This document shows positions 40,568 through 50,276 of a stretch of 64,000 bases of DNA, piece by piece. The notes under the pieces were generated by a model that was given only the letters and a program-made list of their open reading frames with translations, was not told where the DNA came from and did no database searches. A program made the translations under genes and the position numbers. The stretch comes from Carnobacterium maltaromaticum DSM 20342 (lineage in GTDB: Bacteria; Bacillota; Bacilli; Lactobacillales; Carnobacteriaceae). Position 1 is the stretch's first letter, and each line of letters starts with the position of its first letter. The stretch lies in assembly GCF_000744945.1 (NCBI RefSeq), contig NZ_JQMX01000001.1, forward strand, positions 2,418,001 through 2,482,000, written 5' to 3'.

Positions 40568-43500
40568 TTAAGCGATAGATTTGTGTTTATTTTTTTTAGT
40601 TAGATAGAAAGCTGCACTACCTAATAAAATGAGTCCAGCTAAAGTAGAAACGCTAGATTCCTTTTCTCCAGTTTGTGGGAATGAAGCAGCAACAGTTGGA
40701 GGAGACAAAGGATTATTCGTTGTTCCAGTCGGTGTTCCATTATTCCCGTTTCCAGTAGTGGTTCCATTTCCATTAGTAACAGCATCTTTAGCAAGAACGG
40801 TCTTATCAAACGTAACACTATAACCATTAGCATCCGTCACAACAAAAGTAACCACGTGATCTTTAGCTAAATTAAGCGACTGTAAATCAAGAGTGAAGTC
40901 ACCATTTGCGTTAGCAGTTGTAGATAAAATAGTTCGTGCTTTACTATTTTTCAATTGAGCAGTAACAGTCCCATTAGGAATTGTTTTTCCAGTAAAAGTA
41001 GTTATGCCTTCTTTAATATCAGGTAAAACAGTGGCAGCTTTAATAGCTGCAATAGCCGCAGCTTCACCATTTTCTTCTTTAGCAAGGACGGTTTTATCAA
41101 ACGCAACACTATAACCATTAGCATCCGTCACAACAAAAGTAACAACATGATCTTTAGCTAAATTAAGCGACTGTAAATCAAGAGTAAAATCGCCCTTTTC
41201 GTTAGCAGTTGTAGATAAAATAGTTCGTGCTTTACTGTCTTTTAGTTGAGCAGTAACAGTCCCATTAGGAATTGTTTTTCCAGTAAAAGTAGTTATGCCT
41301 TCTTTAATATCAGGTAAAACAGTCGCAGCTTTAATAGCTTCGATAGCTGCAGATTCGCCGTTTTCTTCTTTGGCAAGCACGGTTTTATCAAACGCAGCAC
41401 TATAACCATTAGCATCCGTCACAACAAAAGTAACAACGTGATCTTTAGCTAAATTAAGCGACTGTAAATCAAGAGTGAAGTCACCCTTTTCATTAGCAGT
41501 TGTAGATAAAATAGTTCGTGCCTTGCTGTCTTTTAGTTGAGCAGTAACAGTCCCATTAGGAATTGTTTTTCCAGTAAAAGTAGTTATGCCTTCTTTGATA
41601 TCAGGTAAAACAGTCGTTGCTTTAATAGAAGCAATAGCCGCAGCTTCTTCTTCAGCTTTTATTTGTTCAGGTGAAATATAGCTTTTACGTCCTTCAATTT
41701 GAGCTTCAATGGTTTTGCCATCAGCCTCTTGAGCTTTAATATAATCGATAAATGTATCCGTATCTTGTGTCATCGTTGCCTCAAAAGTTGCTTCTGTAAA
41801 GGTTTTAAAGCCATCTCCGCCACCAAATAAAAAGTCATTTACGACAACTAAATAAGAGGCGTTAGGGTCAAGTAGTTCACCATTTGTTTTGCGAATTTGG
41901 TGGACTTTGTAAGGTTGATTTGCATCACCAGTATCAGTATATTGATACGTTAAACCAGATAGTTGAAGGAAATATTTACCTTCTTCATCATATTGTTCAT
42001 TCAGAACATTTTCAATTTGTTGACCAGTCATATGCACGACTTGTAAAATATTTCCAAATGGTTGCACATTTTGAGCTGCTCCCCATGTGATTGAGCGATC
42101 TTCTTGGACAAGTAAATCAGCTCGGATACCACCATTATTTGTCATAGCAAAATCAACATTGAAGCCTTGTTTTTGTGCCATAACACGTTGCCCATCGGTT
42201 ACTAAGTTTCCAACAGCAGATTCTTTATTTGGGCTATCTTTTTCAACTTCACGGCTAATCGTTTGGTTGGTTGTTGCTGTTCCAATTTTTTCAGAAGTAA
42301 CCTTAGTAACACGAGTATCAGCATCATCAATAATAGCTTTCACTTCAGGATCTTCAGTTACACCAGCTTGAACAGGTGTAACTTCAGCATCTGGAACCGC
42401 AACAAAATCATTGGTTTCAGGGTCAAGCTCGGCTTTTAAATTGATAAATGCTTTTCCTTGTGAGGTACTTTGCACAATTCTTGTCTTCCCAACAACCCCA
42501 TTTGTATATTGATGATTGTGTCCAGCAAAGAATGCATCCACACTGTTATCAGGGCTTGCTGTATTAACTTTATCCATGATATCAGCAGCTTCACCAGAAA
42601 CGACTTGATTGGTGCTAACAGCAGGAACGTGAGCTAAAACAACAATCGCATTGACGCCTTGATCTTGTAAGATTTTATCATATTTGGCAATGGTTTCGGC
42701 TTCATCAAGGAAGTTGTAATCTTGATAGTGTTGTTTAAGAACTAAATTAGGAATTTCAGTAGTGACGATGCCAATAAAGCCAACTTTAACTTCTTTATCG
42801 CCATCTTTAACTGTTTTAATTGTATAGGGTTCCCAACCATAAGGGATATTTCCATTTTTATCAGTCATATTTGCAATTACAATATCTTGAGTTGATGCTT
42901 CATGGGTGTAATCTTCTGTAATTTGATTGAATTCACCAGGTAAAGGAGCTTGTCCGGTCATAATTCGATTAAATTCACCAAGTCCCTCATCAAATTCATG
43001 ATTTCCAAGTGTGCCAATTTCAAAATTCATTTTATTTAAAACTTTTATAGTAGGTTCATCTTGTAGCAAACCAGAGTTAGCCGGGCTAGCTCCAACCATA
43101 TCCCCAGCTTGAACACGAATCGTTGTGCCATCAGGCTTTTCAGATTGGAAATTAGTTTGAGCATTGTTCAAATAAGTTGCTAATAGTGCCGCTTTTCCAG
43201 CTTTGCTAAACGCGGTTCCTTCGATATAGGCTGTTCCGGTCGTGCTTAAAGCCCCATGGAAATCATTGATTCCCAATAGTTGAAGAGGGATCGTTTTTTT
43301 CTCAGGTGCAGCTTCAGGTTGCGGATCTGCAATTGTGGGTGCATCTGTAATTGTTGGTGTAGCTACATCCTGTTTCAGTGGTTCTTGCTCAGTTTCTGGA
43401 ATAGGAGGAGTGATTGGAGTTTCTGCAGGTGGTACAGTAATCGCTTCTTCTTCTGGTGCACTAACTTCAGGACTAGTTGTCGATTCATCAGGTAAAGAAG

Positions 43501-43621
43501 TGGTTTCCTCCGTGGTGACAACGGTCTCATTTGCTAAAACTGGAGGCGCAAAACTACTGATACTTGAAGAAACTAATCCAACAATTAACAGCTTACTTAA
43601 AAAACAATTAAACTTTTTCAT
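40568..43621 (-). CDS. LPXTG-anchored 5'-nucleotidase/2',3'-cyclic phosphodiesterase
   Basis: A 1017-aa surface enzyme. It has a signal peptide (1-30); a Pro/Glu-rich linker; a metallophosphatase domain (LLGINDFHGALS, GDMVGASPANSG, GTLGNHEFDEG, FFAGHNHQY at about 113-380); a 5'-nucleotidase C-terminal domain (TNNGGIRADL, YLVVVNDFLFGGGDGF at about 455-640); three 97-aa beta-sandwich repeats; then sorting motif FPQTGE, hydrophobic span and basic tail. All metal-ligand motifs are present. It should hydrolyse extracellular nucleotides to nucleosides; related surface enzymes also make immunosuppressive adenosine. Confidence 0.9.
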   Translation of the reverse strand: MKKFNCFLSKLLIVGLVSSSISSFAPPVLANETVVTTEETTSLPDESTTSPEVSAPEEEAITVPPAETPITPPIPETEQEPLKQDVATPTITDAPTIADPQPEAAPEKKTIPLQLLGINDFHGALSTTGTAYIEGTAFSKAGKAALLATYLNNAQTNFQSEKPDGTTIRVQAGDMVGASPANSGLLQDEPTIKVLNKMNFEIGTLGNHEFDEGLGEFNRIMTGQAPLPGEFNQITEDYTHEASTQDIVIANMTDKNGNIPYGWEPYTIKTVKDGDKEVKVGFIGIVTTEIPNLVLKQHYQDYNFLDEAETIAKYDKILQDQGVNAIVVLAHVPAVSTNQVVSGEAADIMDKVNTASPDNSVDAFFAGHNHQYTNGVVGKTRIVQSTSQGKAFINLKAELDPETNDFVAVPDAEVTPVQAGVTEDPEVKAIIDDADTRVTKVTSEKIGTATTNQTISREVEKDSPNKESAVGNLVTDGQRVMAQKQGFNVDFAMTNNGGIRADLLVQEDRSITWGAAQNVQPFGNILQVVHMTGQQIENVLNEQYDEEGKYFLQLSGLTYQYTDTGDANQPYKVHQIRKTNGELLDPNASYLVVVNDFLFGGGDGFKTFTEATFEATMTQDTDTFIDYIKAQEADGKTIEAQIEGRKSYISPEQIKAEEEAAAIASIKATTVLPDIKEGITTFTGKTIPNGTVTAQLKDSKARTILSTTANEKGDFTLDLQSLNLAKDHVVTFVVTDANGYSAAFDKTVLAKEENGESAAIEAIKAATVLPDIKEGITTFTGKTIPNGTVTAQLKDSKARTILSTTANEKGDFTLDLQSLNLAKDHVVTFVVTDANGYSVAFDKTVLAKEENGEAAAIAAIKAATVLPDIKEGITTFTGKTIPNGTVTAQLKNSKARTILSTTANANGDFTLDLQSLNLAKDHVVTFVVTDANGYSVTFDKTVLAKDAVTNGNGTTTGNGNNGTPTGTTNNPLSPPTVAASFPQTGEKESSVSTLAGLILLGSAAFYLTKKNKHKSIA
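40790..41662 (-). repeat. Three tandem 291-bp coding repeats
   Basis: Repeat landmarks GCCTTCTTTRATATCAGG fall at 41006, 41297 and 41588, 291 bp (97 codons) apart. The units are almost identical at DNA level, indicating recent duplication or gene conversion. Confidence 0.88.
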
Positions 43622-43833
43622 TTACTAATCAAGCTCCTTTTAATTTTTATTTCCCAACAGTAAAATTTTAACATTAAAGCTAAATTTAAACAATATAGTT
43701 CGTTAATAAAACGCTAACAATTTTAAAGAACGCTTTAAAATACTGTTTATTTTTATATTCACGATTAATTGTGAAAAAAATAAATAGGTTGAAAGGTCTC
43801 CAACAAATTGTTTTTTACGAATGACAACTAAAA

Positions 43834-43876
43834 AAAGCGTGGGAATCATCAATAATCTGATGATTCCCATGCTTTT
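43834..43876. terminator. Terminator after the PepSY lipoprotein gene
   Basis: AAAGCGTGGGAATCATCA (43834-43851) pairs with TGATGATTCCCATGCTTTT (43858-43876). On the minus strand it follows the PepSY gene by 12 nt. Confidence 0.8.
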
Positions 43877-43888
43877 GATAGTTTAGTT

Positions 43889-44527
43889 TTAATCGTCTTG
43901 TTCAGTTTGTAAAATATCCCCACTAACAGAATCAATTTTAACTTCTGTTTCGTTCGATCCATTTTTAATGGTTACTTCATAAAAAGTCTTTTGAACTTCT
44001 TGGCTTAGTTTCCATTCAGTAATATCACCTTGCTTATTCGCTTCAGAAAATGCGGCTTCCATTGCTTTTTGAGGTGAAATAATGTTATCTAATAACAGAG
44101 CATCATTTTTTCTAGCTGCACCATTTGCATCTTCGGAATCTAAGCGCTCTTCTTTTTGTTTACTTATTTCTTTCGTATCTGCATCGATAAATAGCTCATA
44201 TTCTTTAGCATCATCAACACCTTCGATTTTGTATCCATAGGCGCCAAAGTTCGTATCAAATTCAATACTCGTAATGGCTACATCAGGGTGCTCTTTTGAA
44301 AATAGTTGAATAGCGTCATCTAAGCTAACTTTAAATTCTTGATTTAATAAGCTAGAAGTAGATGTTGTAGAAGGACTACTTTCGGTAGTAGATGAAGCTA
44401 CTTGTGAGCTAGATGTTGCTTGATTGTTGTTATTTGTTGATGTTTCTTTTGTATTTCCATTTCCACAGGCACCTAGAAGTGCTACTGTTGCGATTGAAAT
44501 CATACCGAGTACTATTTTTTTGTTCAT
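43889..44527 (-). CDS. PepSY-domain lipoprotein
   Basis: A 212-aa lipoprotein: lipobox ALLGAC with Cys21, an Asn/Ser/Thr-rich linker to about residue 65, then two PepSY domains (VSLDDAIQLFSKEHPDVAI, and SPQKAMEAAFSEANKQGDI), each ending with an acidic beta segment. PepSY proteins are thought to modulate extracytoplasmic peptidases. Monocistronic. Confidence 0.85.
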   Translation of the reverse strand: MNKKIVLGMISIATVALLGACGNGNTKETSTNNNNQATSSSQVASSTTESSPSTTSTSSLLNQEFKVSLDDAIQLFSKEHPDVAITSIEFDTNFGAYGYKIEGVDDAKEYELFIDADTKEISKQKEERLDSEDANGAARKNDALLLDNIISPQKAMEAAFSEANKQGDITEWKLSQEVQKTFYEVTIKNGSNETEVKIDSVSGDILQTEQDD

Positions 44528-44683
44528 TTTTAAACATCCCCTTTTCTTATACTAACTATTAAAATAATAACAATTATTGATAATGGGAACATCAGACTAT
44601 AGTCTGATTTGTTCCTAGGACTATTTTAAGTTACACTAATGTTATCAAAATCGGCTATTTAAGGCAAGTAGGAGGGGTTAATA

Positions 44684-45220
44684 ATGGAAATTAGAACAAT
44701 TGAAACAGAAGATTATGCAGAAATAAAAGTGTTAATTCAAAAAGCTTTTGAAAACGAGGAACATAGTGATGGTGATGAACAGCTTTTAGTGGAACGCATT
44801 CGCAAAGAAAAATCATACCAAAAAGAGTTTGAGGTTATTGCTTTAATCAATTCTGAAATTGTTGGACATGGACTATTAAGCCCGGTCATTATTGAACAAA
44901 AAGAGAGTTCAATAATTGAAGATGCTGTTATGGCACTTGCGCCCTTAGCAGTAAAAAAAGAATATCAAGGCAAGGGAATTGGTCGGGCTATTATAGCAGA
45001 ATTAGAAAATAGAGCCAAGACTGCAGGCTATCAAGGTCTAAGTATTTTAGGAGACCCTGGTTACTATCAAAGATTCGGCTACTTCCCAGCAAAAATCAAG
45101 CAAATTGAAGCTCCTTTTGAAATAGAGTCGAATTATTTTCTTATTAAAGAACTAACTGAAAATAGCTTGGAAAATTGTCAGGGGATCGTACGTTACTTAC
45201 CAGCATTTGGATTGAATTAA
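44684..45220 (+). CDS. GNAT-family N-acetyltransferase (YhbS-like)
   Basis: A 178-aa single GNAT domain: ALAPLAVKKEYQGKGIGRAIIAEL (motif A) and GLSILGDPGYYQRFGYFPA near residue 122, the latter typical of the YhbS-like subgroup. GTAGGAGGGG lies ahead of the ATG. Substrate unknown. Confidence 0.83.
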   Translation: MEIRTIETEDYAEIKVLIQKAFENEEHSDGDEQLLVERIRKEKSYQKEFEVIALINSEIVGHGLLSPVIIEQKESSIIEDAVMALAPLAVKKEYQGKGIGRAIIAELENRAKTAGYQGLSILGDPGYYQRFGYFPAKIKQIEAPFEIESNYFLIKELTENSLENCQGIVRYLPAFGLN

Positions 45221-45233
45221 TTAAAGAATAGTA

Positions 45234-45272
45234 CAAATAAACGCGGGCAAATTAGTGGCTCGTGTTTATTTG
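45234..45272 (+). terminator. Hairpin terminator after the acetyltransferase gene
   Basis: CAAATAAACGCGGGC pairs with GCTCGTGTTTATTTG (G-U and one mismatch). The T tract is weak. Confidence 0.55.
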
Positions 45273-45424
45273 TGCTAGTTATTTTATTCATAAATTACTA
45301 ATTTATATTAAATTATTCAGACACTAAAAATTAACGTGAATTAGAAAAGATAATTTGATTTACAGCCCTTTTTTTTAGTGAAATTAATTGCATCGTATTT
45401 GTAGAAGTGATATGATGATTTTGT

Positions 45425-45439
45425 AATCATCAGATGATT
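45425..45439 (+). promoter_or_regulatory. Palindromic operator of the GntR regulator
   Basis: AATCATCAGATGATT, a palindrome with a single central A, just after the -10-like TATGAT and 18 nt before the regulator's ATG. Suits FCD-type GntR dimers; predicted autoregulation of the regulator-transporter operon. Confidence 0.6.
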
Positions 45440-45456
45440 TGAAAGGTGAGGATAGT

Positions 45457-46098
45457 ATGAGTAATAGAAATCTAGTCAATCAAACAATTCAGAAGTTAGA
45501 AAATCTTTTAGGAGAAGGAACTTACCAAGTAGGCGATAAGTTGCCTGTTGAAAAAGTGCTAGCAGAAGAGTGTGGTGTCGGACGTTCAACCTTACGAGAA
45601 GCGGTTAAGATTTTAGAACATGCAGGGGTTTTAACTGTGAAACAAGGTTCAGGGACATACGTCAATCAACATCGCGTTGCCACCTATTCAACGGAACAAT
45701 TATTGGAAATTCGTGAAATGTTAGAAGTTCAATCGGGTAAACTAGCCACATCAAGGTTCACTACAGAAGAACTAATGGAATTAAAAGAAGTCTTATTTGA
45801 GCGAAATGAAGCGCTAGAAAAAGGCCGATTTGCGCATTATGTTGAAGCTGATTTAAATTTCCATTGGTTAATTGTAAAAGCGAGTCGCAACCCATTTTTA
45901 ATTCGGTGGTATCAAGAAATCTTACCTGATTTGAAACAAACGTTAAGTTCATTTGTCTTACGAACAGACAACTATTCAGATAATACCGAGTTACACCAAG
46001 TGATCTTTCAAGCTTTAGTAGAACAGGATGAAGCAACTGTAGTGGCTGCAACTTTAGAGAATAATCAGAGGGAGTTAGTTCGTTATGCAAAAAAATGA
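45457..46098 (+). CDS. GntR/FadR-family transcriptional regulator (FCD domain)
   Basis: A 213-aa regulator: GntR winged helix at residues 5-70 (YQVGDKLPVEKVLAEECGVGRSTLREAVKILE) and an FCD-type helical effector domain (EIREMLEVQSGKLA, then VEADLNFHWLIVKASRNPF with the metal/ligand-site His). The start is ATG 45457; TTG 45439 would leave the ribosome site GAAAGGTGAGG inside the gene. It overlaps the following transporter gene by 14 nt, so it probably controls that transporter. Confidence 0.87.
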   Translation: MSNRNLVNQTIQKLENLLGEGTYQVGDKLPVEKVLAEECGVGRSTLREAVKILEHAGVLTVKQGSGTYVNQHRVATYSTEQLLEIREMLEVQSGKLATSRFTTEELMELKEVLFERNEALEKGRFAHYVEADLNFHWLIVKASRNPFLIRWYQEILPDLKQTLSSFVLRTDNYSDNTELHQVIFQALVEQDEATVVAATLENNQRELVRYAKK

Positions 46099-47254
46099 GA
46101 GACGATTAGTTGGCTTGATTTTTGTTGTGGCGTTTAATTTGAGGGTAGGAATTTCCTCAGTACCGGCGCTATTAGAATTAATTAAAAAGGATCTAGGTAT
46201 TTCTAATTTTCAAAGTAGCTTAATTACAAGTATTCCTGTCATTTGTATGGGTGTTTTTGCATTGACCGTCCCTTATTTTCAAAGAACTTTGGGACGACGT
46301 CGAACGATTTTTTTTAGTTTACTTATTTTGGGACTAGGAACATTAGCTCGATTTTTTGTAACAAGTTACAATCTTTTTTTAATTACTGCATTTATGATTG
46401 GTTTTGGAATTGCCATTATCGGCCCGTTGTTATCGGGTTTTATTAAAAGTAATTTTCCCTTTAGGTCAGGTTTAATGATTGGTGTTTATTCATTAAGTAT
46501 GGGCTTAGGTGCTTCTCTTAGTTCAGGTTTAGTTTTGCCACTAACTGAACATTTTAAAGGGAATTGGGGAATATCTCTCGCTTTGTGGGGTGTTTTTGCA
46601 CTTATAGCTGCCTTGATTTGGCAAATGTTTTCTCCAGTCGAGAGTCAACGTAAATCAGCAAAATCAACGTCTTTTTCTTTACCGTTAAAAAATAAAAAAG
46701 CGTGGAAATACACACTGTTTTTTGGAATCCAGTCTGGAATTTTTTATGGAATGACGACTTGGTTGGCCCTAACAGCGTTAGAAAAAGGAGCAACAACCTT
46801 ACAATCAGGTTATTTTTTAACGTTGTATACAGTTATTCAGATGCTTTGTAGTTTCATTATTCCAACTTTAATGGATCAATTTGGTAAAATGAAGCAGTGG
46901 ATGTTTTTTTCAAGTGGGCTAGTATTTATTGGTGCCGGTATGATTGCTCTTGCTCCTAGTGTTGTTTTTTTCGTACTTGGAATTATTTTAGCAGCTATCG
47001 GACTAGGAGGTTTATTTCCAATTGCTGTCTTATTGCCTATTAGAAACACAAAAACAGCCGAGGAAACCAGCTTATGGACCAGTATGATTCAGTCATTTGG
47101 CTATATATTAGGCGGATTTATGCCTGTTTTAATGGGAGCAGTAAAGGATACAACTGGTAGCACAATTGCCCCGTTTTTGATAATGGTGTTGCTAAGTAGC
47201 GTGTTGTTAATACTATCATTCAGTGAGAAAAATGAGCCATCAATCGATTTATAA
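46085..47254 (+). CDS. MFS transporter, CynX/NimT-like
   Basis: A 389-aa permease with about 12 hydrophobic helices. The opening RLVGLIFVVAFNLRVGISSVPALLELI is typical of the cyanate permease (CynX/NimT) branch of the major facilitator superfamily. The basic loop RTLGRRRTI between helices 2 and 3 is the MFS signature. Transport substrate unknown. Translation is coupled to the GntR gene. Confidence 0.83.
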   Translation: MQKNERRLVGLIFVVAFNLRVGISSVPALLELIKKDLGISNFQSSLITSIPVICMGVFALTVPYFQRTLGRRRTIFFSLLILGLGTLARFFVTSYNLFLITAFMIGFGIAIIGPLLSGFIKSNFPFRSGLMIGVYSLSMGLGASLSSGLVLPLTEHFKGNWGISLALWGVFALIAALIWQMFSPVESQRKSAKSTSFSLPLKNKKAWKYTLFFGIQSGIFYGMTTWLALTALEKGATTLQSGYFLTLYTVIQMLCSFIIPTLMDQFGKMKQWMFFSSGLVFIGAGMIALAPSVVFFVLGIILAAIGLGGLFPIAVLLPIRNTKTAEETSLWTSMIQSFGYILGGFMPVLMGAVKDTTGSTIAPFLIMVLLSSVLLILSFSEKNEPSIDL

Positions 47255-47382
47255 AATTGAATAGTTAAATCATATGCGTTATACTTAAATAGAACTTATT
47301 CAGCTGGCTAGGCATGGTAATTTGTACGAATGCTTGCTGAATAAATACTTAGTATTAAAATGAATGAAGAAAGGGAAATAAT

Positions 47383-48156
47383 ATGGATACTAAAATGAAA
47401 GCGAAAATAAAAAAATCGTTAGCCTTGATTGAAAAAGAGCATGATATAAAGATTCTATATGCAGTTGAATCTGGTAGCCGTGCCTGGGGGTTTCCATCTG
47501 AGGATAGTGATTATGATGTCCGTTTTATTTATGTTCATACAAAAGAATGGTATTTATCAATAGCTCCGAAACGTGATGTGATTGAATACCCTATTGATGA
47601 TGAATTAGATATCAGTGGCTGGGATTTACAGAAAGCTTTAAAATTGTTACGAAAAAGCAATCCATCTTTAATCGAGTGGCTAAATTCATCAATTATTTAT
47701 CTAGAAACGGGTGATTTAGCGAGCCAGTTAAGAACGTTAGCTCAAACCCACGTCTCACAAAAACAATTAATGTATCATTACTACCATATGGCTCGTGGCA
47801 ACTTTCGTGATTATTTGCAAGGGGAGCATGTGAAAATCAAAAAATATTTTTATGTATTGCGACCAGTTTTAGCTTGTTTATGGTTAGAAAAATATCAAGA
47901 AGCACCTCCTGTTCTTTTTAATCAGTTATTGACGTTGCCAGATTTGGACTCAGAATTAATTGCAGAGGTCGAAGCCCTTTTGATTCGGAAAAAACGTGGG
48001 GATGAGCTCGATTTAGAAAACCAAAATCCTATTTTAAATCAATTTATTGAAGAGCAATTGACACAATTAGAAGTGATTTTAAAAGCAGAAAAAGATCAGC
48101 CGTCAATGCTAAGCTATGCATTATTGGATGAACTTTTTACTAAATACATGTTGTAG
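47383..48156 (+). CDS. RlaP-like predicted nucleotidyltransferase
   Basis: A 257-aa protein of the pol-beta-type nucleotidyltransferase superfamily: YAVESGSRAWGFPSEDSDYD at about residues 24-45 has the GS...DxD catalytic pattern. The rest (NPSLIEWLNSSIIY, MARGNFRDYL) follows the RlaP/YcgL family linked to RNA repair in some bacteria. Stand-alone gene with AAGAAAGGGA ahead. Confidence 0.8.
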   Translation: MDTKMKAKIKKSLALIEKEHDIKILYAVESGSRAWGFPSEDSDYDVRFIYVHTKEWYLSIAPKRDVIEYPIDDELDISGWDLQKALKLLRKSNPSLIEWLNSSIIYLETGDLASQLRTLAQTHVSQKQLMYHYYHMARGNFRDYLQGEHVKIKKYFYVLRPVLACLWLEKYQEAPPVLFNQLLTLPDLDSELIAEVEALLIRKKRGDELDLENQNPILNQFIEEQLTQLEVILKAEKDQPSMLSYALLDELFTKYML

Positions 48157-48201
48157 CAAATAAAGGCGCAAAGGATGAGGATCCTGTGTGCCTTTATTTG
48201 C
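48156..48201 (+). terminator. Hairpin after the nucleotidyltransferase gene
   Basis: GCAAATAAAGGCGCA pairs with TGTGCCTTTATTTGC (48187-48201). No strong T tract, so a weak terminator or a stabilising hairpin. Confidence 0.5.
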
Positions 48202-48357
48202 TGAATATCAAAGAAATAAAAATTGAAATACAGTGATTTTTACAAAAAATAAACTAATTCCTTCATTATATGTTCAAAAATAGCAAGTAATTAAAAAAAA
48301 GTTGAAATAATCATTGCACTTCACAGGTATTTGTATTAAAGTTAGAAAGATAGAGTT

Positions 48358-48379
48358 GTGAAACAAAAGTGTGTTTCAC
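48358..48379. repeat. Inverted repeat built from parS-like halves
   Basis: GTGAAACA (48358-48365), AAAGTG, TGTTTCAC (48372-48379). The two arms are the halves of the parS consensus in reversed (outward) order. The right arm continues as CGTTATCA, so only one half of a true parS is intact. Located 25 nt before the rsmG start. Confidence 0.5.
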
Positions 48380-48403
48380 GTTATCAAAAAGGAGCGTGAA
48401 TTC

Positions 48404-49120
48404 GTGAATCCAGAAGAATTTAAGGAAGCCCTTCTTGAAAAGGGAATTCCATTAACTGATAAACAAATGCATCAATTCGATCAGTACTTGAAGTTATTAC
48501 AAGAGTGGAACGAAAAAATTAATTTAACTGCCATAACGGAAGAGGAAGAAGTGTATTTAAAGCATTTCTATGACTCAATCTTAGCTGGCTTATATGTGGA
48601 TTTTAAAACAGGGGTCCAAAGCTTATGTGATGTAGGTGCTGGTGCTGGTTTTCCAAGCATCCCCCTAAAAATTGTCTTTCCGAGTTTATCGGTGACAATT
48701 GTTGATTCATTAAATAAACGTATCCAATTTTTAAATACGTTAGCAAATGAATTAGAATTAGAAGATGTTCATTTTTATCATGATCGTGCTGAAACATTTG
48801 GTCAAAACAAGCAGTTTCGTGAAAGCTTTGATTTTGTGACAGCTCGTGCAGTGGCGAAAATGAGTGTTCTGACGGAATTATGTTTACCTTTAGTCAAAAA
48901 AGGTGGGCTTTTTATCGCGTTAAAAGCGAGCAATAGTGATGAAGAAATGAAGGAAGGCGACCGTGCTATTCGTTTATTAGGCGGTAAAGTTCGAGAAGAC
49001 ATTGTCTGTCAATTGCCTCGTGAAGCTGGAGAACGTCATATTATTTTAATTGATAAGAAGAAAGAAACACCAAAAACTTATCCAAGAAAACCAGGAACAC
49101 CTAATCGTAAACCCTTATAA
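48404..49120 (+). CDS. rsmG: 16S rRNA (guanine527-N7)-methyltransferase RsmG
   Basis: A 238-aa SAM-dependent methyltransferase (GidB): [17 protein letters not shown], the SAM-binding [16 protein letters not shown] near residue 75, and [13 protein letters not shown]. It methylates N7 of G527 in 16S rRNA; loss gives low-level streptomycin resistance in other bacteria. The start is GTG 48404, 9 nt after AAAGGAG. It precedes noc, the conserved Firmicute order near oriC. Confidence 0.93.
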   Translation: MNPEEFKEALLEKGIPLTDKQMHQFDQYLKLLQEWNEKINLTAITEEEEVYLKHFYDSILAGLYVDFKTGVQSLCDVGAGAGFPSIPLKIVFPSLSVTIVDSLNKRIQFLNTLANELELEDVHFYHDRAETFGQNKQFRESFDFVTARAVAKMSVLTELCLPLVKKGGLFIALKASNSDEEMKEGDRAIRLLGGKVREDIVCQLPREAGERHIILIDKKKETPKTYPRKPGTPNRKPL

Positions 49121-49208
49121 TCAATTTGACAGTTACAACGACTATTACAAACGAAAAAAATTTGTTACAATAGTATTATTGGAATAGATGACTGAAGGAG
49201 AGAAAAAG

Positions 49209-50117
49209 ATGGCTTTGTCTGATTTATTTGGTTCAGGAAAATCAAAAAAGAAAACTGAAGAAAAACTTGATAAAGTTGTGCCGGAAGTAGTCAATGATAC
49301 TATTGTAAACGAAGAGGCGCATCAAACGATTCAACGAATTGAAGCGAAACAAATTATTCCCAATCGATTCCAACCACGTAAGATTTTTAACGAAGAGAAG
49401 TTAAATGAACTTGCTCGGACCATCCATATTCATGGGTTAATTCAACCAATTGTTATTCGGGAGTATGCACCTAATGAATATGAAATCATTGCTGGTGAAC
49501 GTCGTTTTAGAGCGATGATGCTTTTGGAATGGACAGAAGTTCCAGCAATTGTCCAAGAGATGACGGATACCGAAACCGCATCAGTAGCGTTGATTGAAAA
49601 TTTACAGCGGGAAGAACTGACTTCTATTGAAGAAGCCAAAGCGTATCAAGGATTGCTTGAGTTAAATGGGATTACTCAGGAAGCATTAGCTCAGAGAATT
49701 GGGAAAAGTCAATCTTTTGTAGCGAATAAATTACGTTTATTGAAGCTTTCTACTCCAGCTCAACAGGCCTTGTTAACGCAAGAAATTTCTGAACGTCATG
49801 GTCGAAGTTTATTAGCATTAGATGAAGAAAACCAGGGAATTGTAGTTAAAACAATTATTTCTGAAAAGTTAACCGTTAAAGAAACAGAAGAGTTGGTTAA
49901 AAAAATCATTGCTGAAAAAGCGGGACCTGAACAGCCTAAGAAAAAAAAGCGCAAAAAAGGAATCTCGAAAGATGTTCGTTTAGCGTTGAATACAATTAAA
50001 AAATCAATCACTATGGTAACAGATACAGGGATTGATATGAAGACCGAAGAAGAAGATTTAGAGGATGTCTATCGGATTACGATTGAAATTCCAAAAAGTA
50101 AAACCAATGACAAATAA
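49209..50117 (+). CDS. noc: Nucleoid occlusion protein Noc (ParB-like)
   Basis: A 302-aa ParB paralogue. N-terminal MALSDLFG region (membrane-targeting helix in Noc), ParB CTPase motifs IHGLIQPIVIRE and GERRFRAMM, helix-turn-helix GITQEALAQRIGKSQSFVANKLRLLKL and a C-terminal dimer domain. Noc binds its own sites on the chromosome and blocks FtsZ over the nucleoid. The start is ATG 49209 after GAAGGAG. Noc is distinguished from the ParB at 51031 by position directly after rsmG and by its N-terminus. Confidence 0.88.
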   Translation: MALSDLFGSGKSKKKTEEKLDKVVPEVVNDTIVNEEAHQTIQRIEAKQIIPNRFQPRKIFNEEKLNELARTIHIHGLIQPIVIREYAPNEYEIIAGERRFRAMMLLEWTEVPAIVQEMTDTETASVALIENLQREELTSIEEAKAYQGLLELNGITQEALAQRIGKSQSFVANKLRLLKLSTPAQQALLTQEISERHGRSLLALDEENQGIVVKTIISEKLTVKETEELVKKIIAEKAGPEQPKKKKRKKGISKDVRLALNTIKKSITMVTDTGIDMKTEEEDLEDVYRITIEIPKSKTNDK

Positions 50118-50150
50118 TGAGCGATAAATGAATTTCTTCATTTTGAAAGA

Positions 50151-50204
50151 TGCGTAGGAGAATAAGCACGCATCTGCGGCCTATTCTCCTACGTATTTTT
50201 ATCA
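50151..50204 (+). terminator. Terminator after noc
   Basis: GCGTAGGAGAATA (from about 50152) pairs with TATTCTCCTACGTATTTTT (ending 50200). An internal GATGCG/CGCATC pairing would compete with it, but no regulator is evident. Confidence 0.75.
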
Positions 50205-50276
50205 TATAACGCAGGACCATTAAATAGTTAGTCTGATTTAACAATCACGACTTCTCAATAAATTGGAGGAAAAACA

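Noticed and set aside
48372..48387. A functional parS site
   Set aside because: Only the first ten bases fit the 16-bp consensus; kept as an observation, not annotated as parS.
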